64,000 nucleotides of DNA from positions 310,001 through 374,000 of the forward strand of contig FOHD01000001.1 of assembly GCA_900111695.1 (NCBI GenBank). The letters are read 5' to 3'. Under the pieces are notes generated by a model. It was not told where the DNA came from. It saw only the letters and a program-made list of their open reading frames with translations, and made no database searches. The position numbers and the translations under genes are program-made. The stretch is from Olsenella sp. KH3B4. GTDB taxonomy: Bacteria; Actinomycetota; Coriobacteriia; Coriobacteriales; Atopobiaceae. How positions within the stretch are numbered: the first letter of the stretch is position 1; every line of letters starts with the position of its first letter. This document shows, one piece after another, positions 27,082 through 36,549 of the stretch.

Positions 27082-27164
27082 ATGTTCTCCATACCGGGTG
27101 ATGCTGTGGTGTTTGGCACAGCATAGCAGAAGGAATGCGGCGCGAGCTTTGACCTATACCCCAC

Positions 27165-27197
27165 TCTACCTGCGGCAATGACGTTGCCGCAGGTAGA
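27165..27197. repeat. Perfect 14-bp palindrome between addA-like gene and dnaE
   Basis: TCTACCTGCGGCAA (27165-27178) and its exact complement (27184-27197) flank five bases. There is no T-run, so it is not a standard terminator. The core CCGCAGGTAG recurs at 36374-36383 and 46783-46792. Confidence 0.6.
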
Positions 27198-27249
27198 AAT
27201 CGAGCAGAGGCTCCACACGTTGTTCTGGTTCGCGACGGGTGCGCGAGGA

Positions 27250-30200
27250 CTATCCCATGCGCGGCGGATGCATGGCGTCAAACTCGTAGGGCACCACCAC
27301 GGGCTGGCCGGACGCGTCCGTACGATCCAGCTCGACGCACACAAAGCGGCAACTCACCGAGGTGAAGCCAAGCCCCATGAGGACGTGCGCGTAGAAGTTT
27401 GCCTGCATCTCGTGGCGCCGGTGAAGAGCGTGAGCGCCCAGGCCTCGGTCGCCCGTCTTGTAGTCCACCAGAAACGCGTGGTCAGAGCCGGGGTCTGTGG
27501 CGAGAAGGTCGATAGCTCCCTCCACGTAGCCGCCATAGGCGGAGTCCACGCGCTGGAAGAAGGGGACCTCCGCACGCACGAGGGCATGCGAGAGCGCCTC
27601 CTTGCGCACGTCCGAGCCCCACCAGCGCGCAAGCGCCTCGTCGAGCCTGCTGCCCGCCCGCTCTGAGAGGTGCCAAAAGCGCTTGGTGGCAGCAATGCGT
27701 TCCGGAAGCGGAAAGCGCTGGCCACCCTCGACCATGGACTGGGCAAGCTCGTGGAAGGCCGACCCCAGCCCCGTGGCCTTGTCGGCGTCCCCCACCACCG
27801 GAGCGCCCTCCTGCATGGAATCGCGCTCGGCACGCGAGGGCAAGGCTGCCACACCGGTGACGGGACCCGCATCATCCATCGACGCGTCATCTGCCGTCGA
27901 GAAGTCCCCGAGCATCTGCGCGTGGGCGCTCGAGTAGCTGAAGACACCCGCACGGGGTCGCCACATGGTGACGGCAGGCGTCGCAGGATCTGGGTCTGGC
28001 GAGACAAGCGAGAAGCCCGCAGGCTCCGGAACCTCGATGGTGGCGCCGATGCCTATGACCTCGTCCGTGTTTACGACGGTGCCATCAAAGAAGCTGCCGG
28101 CGGAGTCAAGCGTGGCACCCTTTCCCCCGTTTTCCTCGCAGGGCTCAAGGGAGACGCACCTCAGCCGCCCCGGCTCGCTTCCTCCGTACTCTATCGAACT
28201 CACGCCCGGCGCAGGCGCGGTCGTTCCCACAAGCGCCCCAAGCACATTCGCGGCGAGCGCCGGCGAGGCGCCCGAGGCGGATTGTGTGATGCCAACGCCC
28301 AGGACCAGCGCCTCCCGCGCGCGCGTGAGCGCCACGTAGAGCAGGCGGGTCTTCTCGGCAGCCTCCTGATCCGCACCATCCTCGGTGAGCGAGAGGAGCC
28401 ACTCCGCGCAGCTGCGGGGGTTCTCCTCAGCGGTGAGGTCCTTGGGGACCTTGAGCCCCTTGGGCTTCACGATGATGCCGCGTCTGCGAGCGTCCACGCG
28501 ACCGGTGACCACGGCGCCAGAGGGGCGCGGGTTAGCCCAGCACTCGGCGATGGCCACGATGGGGAACTCGAGGCCCTTCGAGGCGTGCACGGTCATGATC
28601 TGCACCTGGTTCGAAGATCCGCCCGCAAGAGAGGCGGGTGGCACCTTTGCAGCCTCGAGCCAGAGGTCAAACTCAAGCGCGGCGCGGGCCGGGCCAAGGC
28701 CCAGGTCCTGTGTAAGCTCGCGAATGTAGCGCACCGCGGCAAGGATGTTTGCCTCCTGTGCAAGGCCATCGGTGCCGGCACCCTCCAGGCGACGAAGCCA
28801 CCCAGACTCGCGCACCACCTGCAGGCAGACGTCAGCAACGGGATGCTTGCGCAAGGCCAGGCGCGCGCGAGAGAGAACCTCGTGCGCAGCCCTCAGCCGT
28901 GGAGACGGCTCCGCCTCGCCATAGAACGACATGGTCTGAAGGCCACGGTCGATAGCGCGCTTGGTGGGAGCGTCAACCATGTCCTGCCTGCGCGTCCCCA
29001 GCTGGACAAAGTCGTTGGCGTCAAGCTCGAACATGGGTGATGCCAAAAGCGGGAAGAGGCCCGGCTGGGTGTCGTGGGGGTTGGAAAGCGCGTGGAGCAG
29101 GGCGGCCATGACCTTGACTTCGGAGGTGCGCGTGAAGGTCGAGCCTCCGGTGACCACGCACTCGAGGCCATGCGAGCGCAGGGCGTCGATGTAGAGGTCG
29201 GCCTTGCCAGTGGCGCCAAGGAGTAGCGCCATGTCAGATGGGCTCTGCCCTGCCGCGGCATACGCCGCAAGGCGGTCGGCGATCTGCGTTGCGCACGTGG
29301 CAGAGGCAAGCGCCGCCATGCCTCGCCTGGCAAGCGTCACCTCGACGTCCACGCGCGGAAGGCAACGAGCCCGGTAGCCATCCTTGCGCTTGGGGTTGGG
29401 CTCGAGGTGCATGAAGCCGTCGACCACACCGCTTGGACCGCCACACACGGCATCCACAAACGAGAGGACGTCGGCATGGCTGCGGTAGTTCACGTCCAGG
29501 CGCACGTGGTCCTCCTGCGGGACCTCTTCGCCTCGCGCACGGAACACGCCCACGTCCGCGCCACGGAACCGGTAGATGCTCTGCTGGGCATCGCCCACTG
29601 TGGTGAGGTGGCGCGCACCGTCGCCCGACAGGAGCGTGATGAGCTCGAGCTGCCTGGCATCGGTGTCCTGCGACTCGTCGACCATCACGAGCTTGAAGCG
29701 CCCGCGGTAGTCGGCGGCCACGACGGGATTGTCACGCACGGCGTGAAGGGCGAGAGAGACGAGATCATCGTTGTCGAGGACAGACTTCTCGCGCTTGAGC
29801 TGGAGGTTTCGCTCGTCTACCTTGCGTGCCAGGTCAACAAGGGCGTCTCCCAGCGGTGCGCTGCCCGCAAGCGCGGCCTCGAGCATCGCCTCGCCCAAGG
29901 CGTGCTTTGCCTCGGGCACAAGCTCCTTTATCGCCTTTGCCCGTGCACTGGGGAGCTTTACCCCGGCAAGCGCTGCCGCGGCAGCCTCCGGCGTGCGCTG
30001 GCTGGGAGGCGCCGAGAGAAACCCGTCGAGAAATCCCAGGCTTGTCATCACGGCCTCGCGCGCGGAGGGCGTAATGCCAGACTGCGCCCCAAGCGCACCG
30101 ATGGCCTCCCTGAGGCGTGCGACTGAGCCCTCGACGTCCGGCTCCCCCACCGTGACAAGCGAATCGAAGCCGTCCGGCGAGGAGTGCGCGGCATTCACCA

Positions 30201-30753
30201 CGTTCAGGACCATGGATACCACGCCAAAGGGCGTAGCCCCTCCAAGCGTGCCGTAGCTGTACTCCTGGAAGGCGCGGTTGAGCACCTCGTTTGTATGGTC
30301 GTGGCTCGCGGCGCCTACGACCTCCTCTGTCGCCTGCTCGAGAAGGGCCCGCGCCTCGTTGACGCCAGCAACCTTGAACGAAGGGTCTATCCCCAGGTCA
30401 AGCGCATGGCGTTTCAGGATGCGCGAGCACATCCCGTGAATGGTGCTGATCCATGCGGAGTCGACCATGAGCGCCTGCTCGCGCATGCCCGCCTGGCGAA
30501 GCGTCGAGCGGACGCGCTCCTTAATCTCGCGTGCGGCGGCGTTGGTGAAGGTGATGACCAGGACCTGGCTCAGGTCGTCCACGAACGGAGCGTCCCCCAC
30601 GCCGGAGCCCGGCGAGAGCGCCCATGCAATCCTGCGCGTGAGAGTGAACGTCTTGCCGGAGCCGGCACCTGCCTCGACAAAGACCGGCCGGTCGAGCGTC
30701 GAGACAATCTGGAGCTGGCGCTCATTGAGGGTTGAGAGGTCTATGCCCGACAC
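27250..30753 (-). CDS. addA: AddA-like helicase-nuclease (UvrD family)
   Basis: 1167 residues from GTG 30753 (GGAGG upstream), overlapping the stop of the addB-like gene (TAGTG). Superfamily 1 motifs are clear: Q motif 'LNERQLQIV', Walker A 'AGAGSGKT' (about 28-35), Walker B 'VDESQDTD', 'GDAQQSIYRFRG' and 'VHASKGLEFP'. The C-terminus has a PD-(D/E)XK nuclease core ('GAIDLLA', 'FLVDYKTG', 'MQANFYA'). With its partner it should process double-strand DNA ends for RecA loading. AddA is the best label; a RecB-like actinobacterial variant is the alternative. Confidence 0.85.
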   Translation of the reverse strand: MSGIDLSTLNERQLQIVSTLDRPVFVEAGAGSGKTFTLTRRIAWALSPGSGVGDAPFVDDLSQVLVITFTNAAAREIKERVRSTLRQAGMREQALMVDSAWISTIHGMCSRILKRHALDLGIDPSFKVAGVNEARALLEQATEEVVGAASHDHTNEVLNRAFQEYSYGTLGGATPFGVVSMVLNVVNAAHSSPDGFDSLVTVGEPDVEGSVARLREAIGALGAQSGITPSAREAVMTSLGFLDGFLSAPPSQRTPEAAAAALAGVKLPSARAKAIKELVPEAKHALGEAMLEAALAGSAPLGDALVDLARKVDERNLQLKREKSVLDNDDLVSLALHAVRDNPVVAADYRGRFKLVMVDESQDTDARQLELITLLSGDGARHLTTVGDAQQSIYRFRGADVGVFRARGEEVPQEDHVRLDVNYRSHADVLSFVDAVCGGPSGVVDGFMHLEPNPKRKDGYRARCLPRVDVEVTLARRGMAALASATCATQIADRLAAYAAAGQSPSDMALLLGATGKADLYIDALRSHGLECVVTGGSTFTRTSEVKVMAALLHALSNPHDTQPGLFPLLASPMFELDANDFVQLGTRRQDMVDAPTKRAIDRGLQTMSFYGEAEPSPRLRAAHEVLSRARLALRKHPVADVCLQVVRESGWLRRLEGAGTDGLAQEANILAAVRYIRELTQDLGLGPARAALEFDLWLEAAKVPPASLAGGSSNQVQIMTVHASKGLEFPIVAIAECWANPRPSGAVVTGRVDARRRGIIVKPKGLKVPKDLTAEENPRSCAEWLLSLTEDGADQEAAEKTRLLYVALTRAREALVLGVGITQSASGASPALAANVLGALVGTTAPAPGVSSIEYGGSEPGRLRCVSLEPCEENGGKGATLDSAGSFFDGTVVNTDEVIGIGATIEVPEPAGFSLVSPDPDPATPAVTMWRPRAGVFSYSSAHAQMLGDFSTADDASMDDAGPVTGVAALPSRAERDSMQEGAPVVGDADKATGLGSAFHELAQSMVEGGQRFPLPERIAATKRFWHLSERAGSRLDEALARWWGSDVRKEALSHALVRAEVPFFQRVDSAYGGYVEGAIDLLATDPGSDHAFLVDYKTGDRGLGAHALHRRHEMQANFYAHVLMGLGFTSVSCRFVCVELDRTDASGQPVVVPYEFDAMHPPRMG

Positions 30754-33700
30754 TAGGAGAGCCTCCTCTCGCAGTTCATAACGGGACAGTACGAGCATGC
30801 CGCGGCGTCGAGCGGATTCGCCTCAACGTTTCCGGCAAGGAGCTGGGCCACCTTCTCGGCAATTGCCGCCTCGGTGGCATCTAGGTACGCCTCCATGCCA
30901 CACTCGCCCTCCATGCCGTAGGAGTCACGGTCGCCAATCGCGTAGGCGGCGAGCGAGCCGTCCCTTAAGGGGGCGTGACTGCCAAGCACACGGTCGAGGG
31001 AGTTCTCCAGAATGGCACCACCCACGGCGTGGCTCCCTCGCGTTCCCAGGTAGACCGCCGCCCGCACCTTGAGCTCCGGGTGTGTGCGGCGCACCACCTG
31101 CCCGTAGATGAGCGACTGGACGCGACGGGGCAGACCGTAGGGTGCGGCGTTCTTCTCGTCTGTCGAACCCTCCGCCTCGGCAGCGCTAACGGGCGTCACG
31201 CCGTATTCCTTGGCAAAGCCTACGGGTCCCTTGTGCTTGTAGTCGATGACTACGGCCTGCTGGTGAGCGTCAACGTCCACGCGGTCAATGGTGCCGCAGA
31301 TCCACGCACCCGCGTACTCCACGGGCTCGCTCTGCGTGCCAAAGTCCCACTCGAAGAAGCGTGGCTCAAAGCCAACAAAGAGGCCCGCCTCGTAGTCGAG
31401 CGCCGTCTCGAGGTCGTGCCTAAGCTGCGCCAGCTGTGACTCGTCTGCGGAGTTGTGGGGAACAAACGCCTGGTAGCGACTGCGCTTGCCCTGCCTCAGA
31501 CTCTGGTGGCGCAGATGCTCCTCAAACTCGGCGAGAAGGACCTCGTGCGCGTGGGCAAGGCCCTCGGGATCGTCCTCGAGCACGCGGGAGCCAGGAAGCA
31601 TGACCCACGGGTCGAGGGGGGTGCCCTCCGCGATGCCAGAGCGCTCGCGCGCCTCGGCAAGCAGGCGAGCGTGCGTGACCTCAAGGACGCGGTGGGCAAA
31701 GGTTCCCATCTCCATGGGGCCAAAGCCGGCGTCGGAGTCCTGCAGGCGCAGGCGGCGAAGGCTGAACCACTTGTACGGGCACTCGAGGTACGACTCAATC
31801 TGCGAGGCAGAGAGGAGCGGCTTTCCCTCGACGAGGTCAACCCTACCCGTAGGTGGCACTACCACGAGGGCCGCATTGGCCCCAGAGATGCTGCCGGCGG
31901 GAGAGGGGTCGCTTCTGCCAACAGCATCCATGCCGCGCCCGCTTGTGCTCAGGTTTGCGTCTGCCCGGTCTTCGCCAAGCGACCGCGTGGGAAGGCCCTT
32001 GTCCTTCTCGGCAGCTTCCTCGCCGTAGCAGGAGAGAAGCTCCGTGAGCATGACGGCGGGATAGCAGGGGCTGCCCGAGCCGTCCACCCCGCATCTCTCT
32101 ACGATGAGCGTCTGCCGAGGAACGCGCAGCATGCGCCAGAAAACTGAGCGCTCGTGGGCAGAGGGGTCTGCCTTTGGCTCTATCCCCAGGCGCTCGAGAA
32201 GCGCTGAAAGAACGTCGTCACCGTTTCCCACCGGCCACTCGGCCGAGGTCATGGAACACGAGACAAGGGCGTCTGCCGAGAGGGGCGCAAGTCCTGCCGC
32301 CCGTGAGCGACCGTAGATCCTGCAGCGGCAAGCGTCGTTGCCGGCCCAGGCACCCGGCCGCACGATGACGCTCGTCTGTGACATGGCCTGTGCGCAGAGC
32401 TCGACCAACGTGGAAAGCGAGACTTGACTTGCGGCCTGGGGGTCTGCCGTAACCCCAAGGTCCTTGAGGGTGCCCGCTATGCCCAGCACCGCATCCAGGA
32501 CGCCGATGGCACGCTCGTCGGCAAGGCGGTTCTGTTCCGAGGCAACGGGGACCAGCTCGAGGCCAGCCTCGTCGGGCACCAGGTCCGCCGGCGCGAGCTC
32601 CTTGTCCTGCAGGTAGGGAGCGAGGAGCTTCGACGCCGCAGAGCCAACGCGTCCGCGCAGGAGCTCCCTGGTGGCAGCAGCAACAGGCGCACTCGTGGCC
32701 TTGGGGTTCTGGAGCGTCTCGAGGACGTCCGCAGGAGTGAGCAGTCGGTCTGAGCGCCACGCGCGGTCAAGCGAGACGGCGCGCTCCGTGGGGACGTGCG
32801 CGACGTCCTGGCGTAGGAAGTCCGCCAGCGCGCGTGGCGGCCACCAGGACATGTCACCCAGAACGACAAGCTCGCCCTCGGGGCTCTGCTGTGACAGCGG
32901 CCATGTCGCCGCTAGCTCGGAGAGCTGCGCAACCGAGCTAGCAAACTCGAGGAAGGCCCTGCCAGCCTCGAGCCGGTCAGCGCGGGACGTAAGCTCCGCC
33001 TCGCAGGTCACGCCACGCGAGAAGAGCTTGGGAGAGAGCTCGCGCCAGGCGCGCTCGGAATCCGCCGCAACCACAACCACGTTGCGGGCGCCCGCCTCCG
33101 CAAGCTCGACGACGCGGGCCGCAACGAGCTCTGCCTCGGCGAGGGGGCCGGCAGGCACGAGAAGCTCCACCGCACCGGAAGGTACGACACCTGGCTCGAC
33201 ACCAAAGATCGAGCGGACGACGCTCTGGAGCTCAGGAGCCCTCACATGGCTCTCCCCCGGCTCGGGGCTGTTCTCGCCCATCCGAGAAACGCTGCCTCCA
33301 CGTGCAGCGACCGCCTCCTCGATAAGCGCGATGGTCGTGCCCTGAGCCGCGAGGGCAGCGTCATTTCCCGTCTGGGCAACAATGGTGAGCTCTCCTGCGC
33401 AGGCGAGGTCTGCCAGAAGCTCGCGCGTGGCACGAGAAGCCTCGCCCAAGCCAGCCACGCACACGCACCCCGGGTCAACAAGTCCCTTGGCAAGGGCGTC
33501 AACGACCTGCGCCATGGCCTCGGACTCCTCCACGTATCCCGCACCGTGAATGATGCGCGCATACTCCCCCGCAAGCGCAACGAGCCCCACCTCGGCATCG
33601 GTGAGCCCGGCTTCATGGCAGGCAAGCTCGCTTGGCTCGCCCGCGGGATCGAGGGGAAGCCACGGCAGCGCCCCGCGCGCCAGCGACGAGAGAAGCTGAA

Positions 33701-34034
33701 CCGTACCCGCGTTGAACGACACACCGCGGCGGCGCGACTGGGGTGCCTGCACGATGGCACGCTGCACGGCAATGGTCCTCACGAGAGGCTCGACCACGTG
33801 CGTTCCGTCTCCCCAGACCTCCCAGCGCTCCTTTGCCCACGCAGCGGGCGTGGTTACGGTCACACCAAGCGAGAGGGCAGGATATGCAGAGAGCTCCTTC
33901 TGGGCAACCAGCTGGTCGGCAAAGCTCGAAACCAGAAGTGTTGCCGTACCGTGGGTGCGCAGCGCCTCCCCCAGGCATGCACGCACCTCTGCGCTCGCCA
34001 GGCACTCCTCGGCAGTTGTCGCAATGTGAAGCAT
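30753..34034 (-). CDS. addB: AddB-like exonuclease subunit
   Basis: 1093 residues from ATG 34034, three bases after the regulator's stop. The C-terminal nuclease begins 'LSASQIESYLECPYKWF', with 'GTIDRVDV' and 'VVIDYKHKG' supplying the PD-(D/E)XK residues. The first cysteine in 'LECPY' plus 'CSYCPVMNC' at the very end match the iron-sulfur staple of AddB nucleases. The N-terminal region lacks a recognisable Walker A loop, so it is likely an inactive helicase fold. It forms a two-gene unit with addA downstream. AddB identity rests on the nuclease, the staple and the pairing. Confidence 0.8.
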   Translation of the reverse strand: MLHIATTAEECLASAEVRACLGEALRTHGTATLLVSSFADQLVAQKELSAYPALSLGVTVTTPAAWAKERWEVWGDGTHVVEPLVRTIAVQRAIVQAPQSRRRGVSFNAGTVQLLSSLARGALPWLPLDPAGEPSELACHEAGLTDAEVGLVALAGEYARIIHGAGYVEESEAMAQVVDALAKGLVDPGCVCVAGLGEASRATRELLADLACAGELTIVAQTGNDAALAAQGTTIALIEEAVAARGGSVSRMGENSPEPGESHVRAPELQSVVRSIFGVEPGVVPSGAVELLVPAGPLAEAELVAARVVELAEAGARNVVVVAADSERAWRELSPKLFSRGVTCEAELTSRADRLEAGRAFLEFASSVAQLSELAATWPLSQQSPEGELVVLGDMSWWPPRALADFLRQDVAHVPTERAVSLDRAWRSDRLLTPADVLETLQNPKATSAPVAAATRELLRGRVGSAASKLLAPYLQDKELAPADLVPDEAGLELVPVASEQNRLADERAIGVLDAVLGIAGTLKDLGVTADPQAASQVSLSTLVELCAQAMSQTSVIVRPGAWAGNDACRCRIYGRSRAAGLAPLSADALVSCSMTSAEWPVGNGDDVLSALLERLGIEPKADPSAHERSVFWRMLRVPRQTLIVERCGVDGSGSPCYPAVMLTELLSCYGEEAAEKDKGLPTRSLGEDRADANLSTSGRGMDAVGRSDPSPAGSISGANAALVVVPPTGRVDLVEGKPLLSASQIESYLECPYKWFSLRRLRLQDSDAGFGPMEMGTFAHRVLEVTHARLLAEARERSGIAEGTPLDPWVMLPGSRVLEDDPEGLAHAHEVLLAEFEEHLRHQSLRQGKRSRYQAFVPHNSADESQLAQLRHDLETALDYEAGLFVGFEPRFFEWDFGTQSEPVEYAGAWICGTIDRVDVDAHQQAVVIDYKHKGPVGFAKEYGVTPVSAAEAEGSTDEKNAAPYGLPRRVQSLIYGQVVRRTHPELKVRAAVYLGTRGSHAVGGAILENSLDRVLGSHAPLRDGSLAAYAIGDRDSYGMEGECGMEAYLDATEAAIAEKVAQLLAGNVEANPLDAAACSYCPVMNCERRLS

Positions 34035-34036
34035 CC

Positions 34037-34414
34037 CTAGCCCTTGTCTCCCTGCTTTTCTGAATCCCAGTCCTTCTCGATTCCGGCATGTTCCGCAGCG
34101 TCCGCAGCGCCATCGAGGCGTTCCAGCACAAGTCGGTAGCCGCCACGCTCGCCCCGCAGGCACTTTGAGACGCGGCTCACCGTGGTGGACGATGCCCCCG
34201 TGGTGCTCGAGACGTCAACGTAGGACCTCCCCGACCGAAGGAGCGTTGCCACCTCAAGGCGCTGCGCAAGGTCGCACATCTCGTGTGGGCTGAGCAGGTC
34301 AGCGAGGAAGGCGACGGCCTCCTCTGGTGTCTTCACGAGACACACGGCCTCGCAGAGCCGCTTCGTCTCCTCGGGGTTACTCGCGTTGTCACGCGTTCTG
34401 CTGTCTCGCGCCAT
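34037..34414 (-). CDS. TrpR/YerC-type regulatory protein
   Basis: 125 residues from ATG 34414, GGAGG six bases upstream. The helix-turn-helix is seen in 'LLSPHEMCDLAQRLEVATLL' and 'YVDVSSTTGASSTTVSRVSK', which is the pattern of the YerC/YecD branch of the TrpR superfamily. It is followed after two bases by the addB-like gene, so it is probably the first gene of a three-gene operon. In Firmicutes yerC is near helicase genes too. Its ligand and targets are unknown. Confidence 0.85.
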   Translation of the reverse strand: MARDSRTRDNASNPEETKRLCEAVCLVKTPEEAVAFLADLLSPHEMCDLAQRLEVATLLRSGRSYVDVSSTTGASSTTVSRVSKCLRGERGGYRLVLERLDGAADAAEHAGIEKDWDSEKQGDKG

Positions 34415-34505
34415 CCACACCCTCCCGCGCCACTTTGTGCCAATGTGCAGCGTCACGTGCGTGGAAACCACTTTAGCGCATCAAAGTGCCGAGGGGACGA
34501 CGCCG

Positions 34506-34835
34506 TCATCGCGCGTCGGTGACATAGACGCCCACACGCACCTGCTTCCACGGGTCGGCGTCTGCCTTGACCTGTAGAACCCGAACTTCAAAAACGTCCG
34601 CGTGCCCAAAGCGGCACATGAGCGACACAATGCTGTTCTCGTCAGCAGGAACGTACCCCAGCCTCAGGCCATCAAAGTAGACGCCCACGGCATCGGGATC
34701 ATGCGGGTTGTCCGGCTCAGGGACAAGCGCGAGGCCAGTTTCTCCCGGCTTGAGGCTGGAGAGGGCAAGCGCGCCATCGTAGTACTGGAACCCCGCAATG
34801 AAGAACGACTGGATGAGACGAGAAGGTTCGTACAT
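34506..34835 (-). CDS. Small HIRAN-domain protein
   Basis: 109 residues, essentially a lone HIRAN domain. 'FFIAGFQYYDG', 'ALVPEPDNPHDPDAVGVYF' and 'RLGYVPADEN' are its characteristic strands. HIRAN domains bind DNA ends or 3' termini in larger repair helicases; stand-alone bacterial copies are of unknown role. Its position next to the addAB-like operon fits a DNA-repair link, which is inference only. Confidence 0.85.
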   Translation of the reverse strand: MYEPSRLIQSFFIAGFQYYDGALALSSLKPGETGLALVPEPDNPHDPDAVGVYFDGLRLGYVPADENSIVSLMCRFGHADVFEVRVLQVKADADPWKQVRVGVYVTDAR

Positions 34836-34916
34836 GGTTTCCTCCGTTCCGGGCCCTGTGGGCCCTTCTCTGCGTTGTCTGCAGTATGGAACAGGGGAGC
34901 GACATTAATTAGAGCC

Positions 34917-36191
34917 TCAGCGAGGAGAGGCTCCTTCCCCGTCACCAGGCAATGTAGGGCTGGACGTCGGAGCGTCTGCATCCTTTCCCACGTGCTTCTC
35001 GTCCCTCTCGCCAGCCTCGCTCTCGCCTGCCGGTCTGCGCTGCGGAAGCATTGCCCCCACGGCATTCAAGGCCGCACGTGTTGCGCTTGCGACTGCCGCC
35101 ACCGTAGCGTCCCAGGTCTTGTCGGCGGCAACTTGCACCAGCTCGCCGAGAAGCTCCTTGGTGCGGGGGTCGGCATCCCTCAGGGCAGCGAGCACGCGCT
35201 GGGCGCCTGCGGGGTTGCCCACGACCTCGTCGAAGGCTGTCGCTCCCCCGGCCTCGAAGGCGTCGAAGACCTGACGCGTGAAGAGCTCGCGGTCGGCAAG
35301 GTTGGCCCCGCGCATCCACTTGTCAAAGATGGCGTTCACGAGTTTGCACTGGGGGAGCAGGTCGTCTGCCTCGTCCAGGCAATCGGCGTGGACCTGCCAG
35401 GTTGTGGGGTCGTGCTGGAGGGCACCGTCACCGGTACTCCGCACGATGGTCTTGGGCTCGGCGGGGTCGTCGAAGAGCATGCCCACCACGCTGTAGGTGG
35501 GGACAATCCGCACGAAACGCTCGCCGTACACATCATGGCAGCTCAGAGGCACGACCTCCGGCGCCATGAGTGGGCCGTCGTTTGAGTAGACGCGCTCGAT
35601 CACGTTACGCAGGTCGTCGGGCAGCAGCACCGCCGAGAAGCTCGCGAGGTTGCCTCCCTTCGAGTGGCCGCCCACCATAAGGCACACGCCCTCGGTCCTG
35701 GCGCGGCGCGCCTGTCTCAGCAGGTACTCCGCCGCCAAGCGCTGTGCCTCCGTGACCTCGAAGCTCAGCATGAAGTCCTCGCGCCAGCCAACGAGGGAGT
35801 TGTCCGTCCCCCTAAAGGAGACGAAGCGCATCCCGCCCGGAAGGTCCACCGTGAGTGCGGCAAACTGAAGGTCGCGATCGTGGTCGAAGACGTCCACGTA
35901 GTCCTCAACGCCAGCCTGCCCAAAGCGCTTGGACGCACCAAGGAGCCGCAGGTAGCGCTCATCGATCTTGGCGAGCGAGCGCACGTAGGGCGAGACGTCG
36001 CCACCAGCGCGGTCAAGCAGGGCGTCGCAGGCGTACGAGATGTTGACCGGCCCCTCCCCCTCCCCGGGAACGATGCCCGAAAAGTCGACGTACGAGAGCA
36101 CCGAAAGCACCAGGCCGTCGACCACGTTGAACGGCCGCTCCCCTAGCGTGATGTCGGCGCGAAGGTCAAGGTAGTCGTGGATGTTCGCCAT
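34917..36191 (-). CDS. DUF2974 (Mbeg1-like) alpha/beta hydrolase
   Basis: 424 residues from ATG 36191 (GGAGGGAC upstream). The N-terminus 'FNVVDGLVLSVLSYVDF' and the nucleophile elbow 'VGGHSKGGNLA' (about 190-200) are typical of DUF2974, a lipase-like fold. No signal peptide or membrane helix is found, so it acts in the cytoplasm. The last about 60 residues are low-complexity and charged. The substrate is unknown. Confidence 0.85.
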   Translation of the reverse strand: MANIHDYLDLRADITLGERPFNVVDGLVLSVLSYVDFSGIVPGEGEGPVNISYACDALLDRAGGDVSPYVRSLAKIDERYLRLLGASKRFGQAGVEDYVDVFDHDRDLQFAALTVDLPGGMRFVSFRGTDNSLVGWREDFMLSFEVTEAQRLAAEYLLRQARRARTEGVCLMVGGHSKGGNLASFSAVLLPDDLRNVIERVYSNDGPLMAPEVVPLSCHDVYGERFVRIVPTYSVVGMLFDDPAEPKTIVRSTGDGALQHDPTTWQVHADCLDEADDLLPQCKLVNAIFDKWMRGANLADRELFTRQVFDAFEAGGATAFDEVVGNPAGAQRVLAALRDADPRTKELLGELVQVAADKTWDATVAAVASATRAALNAVGAMLPQRRPAGESEAGERDEKHVGKDADAPTSSPTLPGDGEGASPR

Positions 36192-36326
36192 GGGCGTCCC
36201 TCCGTGCAAGGCTAGACGAGCAGTTGGTATGAGGCAGTATGCCACGAACGCGTGCAGGTGGGGGAAATCTGAGGCTAAATTGCAGTTTGCCTGTGGTGTC
36301 GACCCGTCGTCGATCCGCCTCTCACC

Positions 36327-36427
36327 AAACCTGCGACTTAATAGCAGTTAGCCTGGGGCGCCGCTGAGAGAAACCGCAGGTAGAAGGCCCGCTGCCTTCT
36401 CGGAGGGTGCTATTAAACCGCAGGTTT
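36327..36427. repeat. Small inverted-repeat element
   Basis: Arms AAACCTGCGACTTAATAGCA (36327-36346) and the complement of AAACCTGCGGTTTAATAGCA (36408-36427) match at 18 of 20 positions and enclose 61 bases. Another copy of the core, AAACCGCAGGTAG, lies inside at 36371-36383. The 358-base gap 36192-36549 holds this element and the terminator below, and no gene that I can see. Confidence 0.55.
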
Positions 36428-36493
36428 TCTCGGCGGCGTGTTTTTTCTCAGCCGTAGTCTTCCCTTGCAGGGCCAAGGACTGCGCCCAGCCGA

Positions 36494-36530
36494 GAAAAAC
36501 GGCCCGGCCGGGAAGCCCCAGCCGGGCCGT
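36494..36530 (-). terminator. Terminator after the iron alcohol dehydrogenase gene
   Basis: A 10-bp stem (ACGGCCCGGC at 36499-36508 with 36521-36530) is followed on the minus strand by GTTTTTC. Confidence 0.85.
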
Positions 36531-36549
36531 AGTCCGGAGTCCTTCTCGC

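Noticed and set aside
27165..27197. The palindrome as a terminator of the addA-like gene
   Set aside because: No T-run follows on either strand; it is kept only as a repeat.
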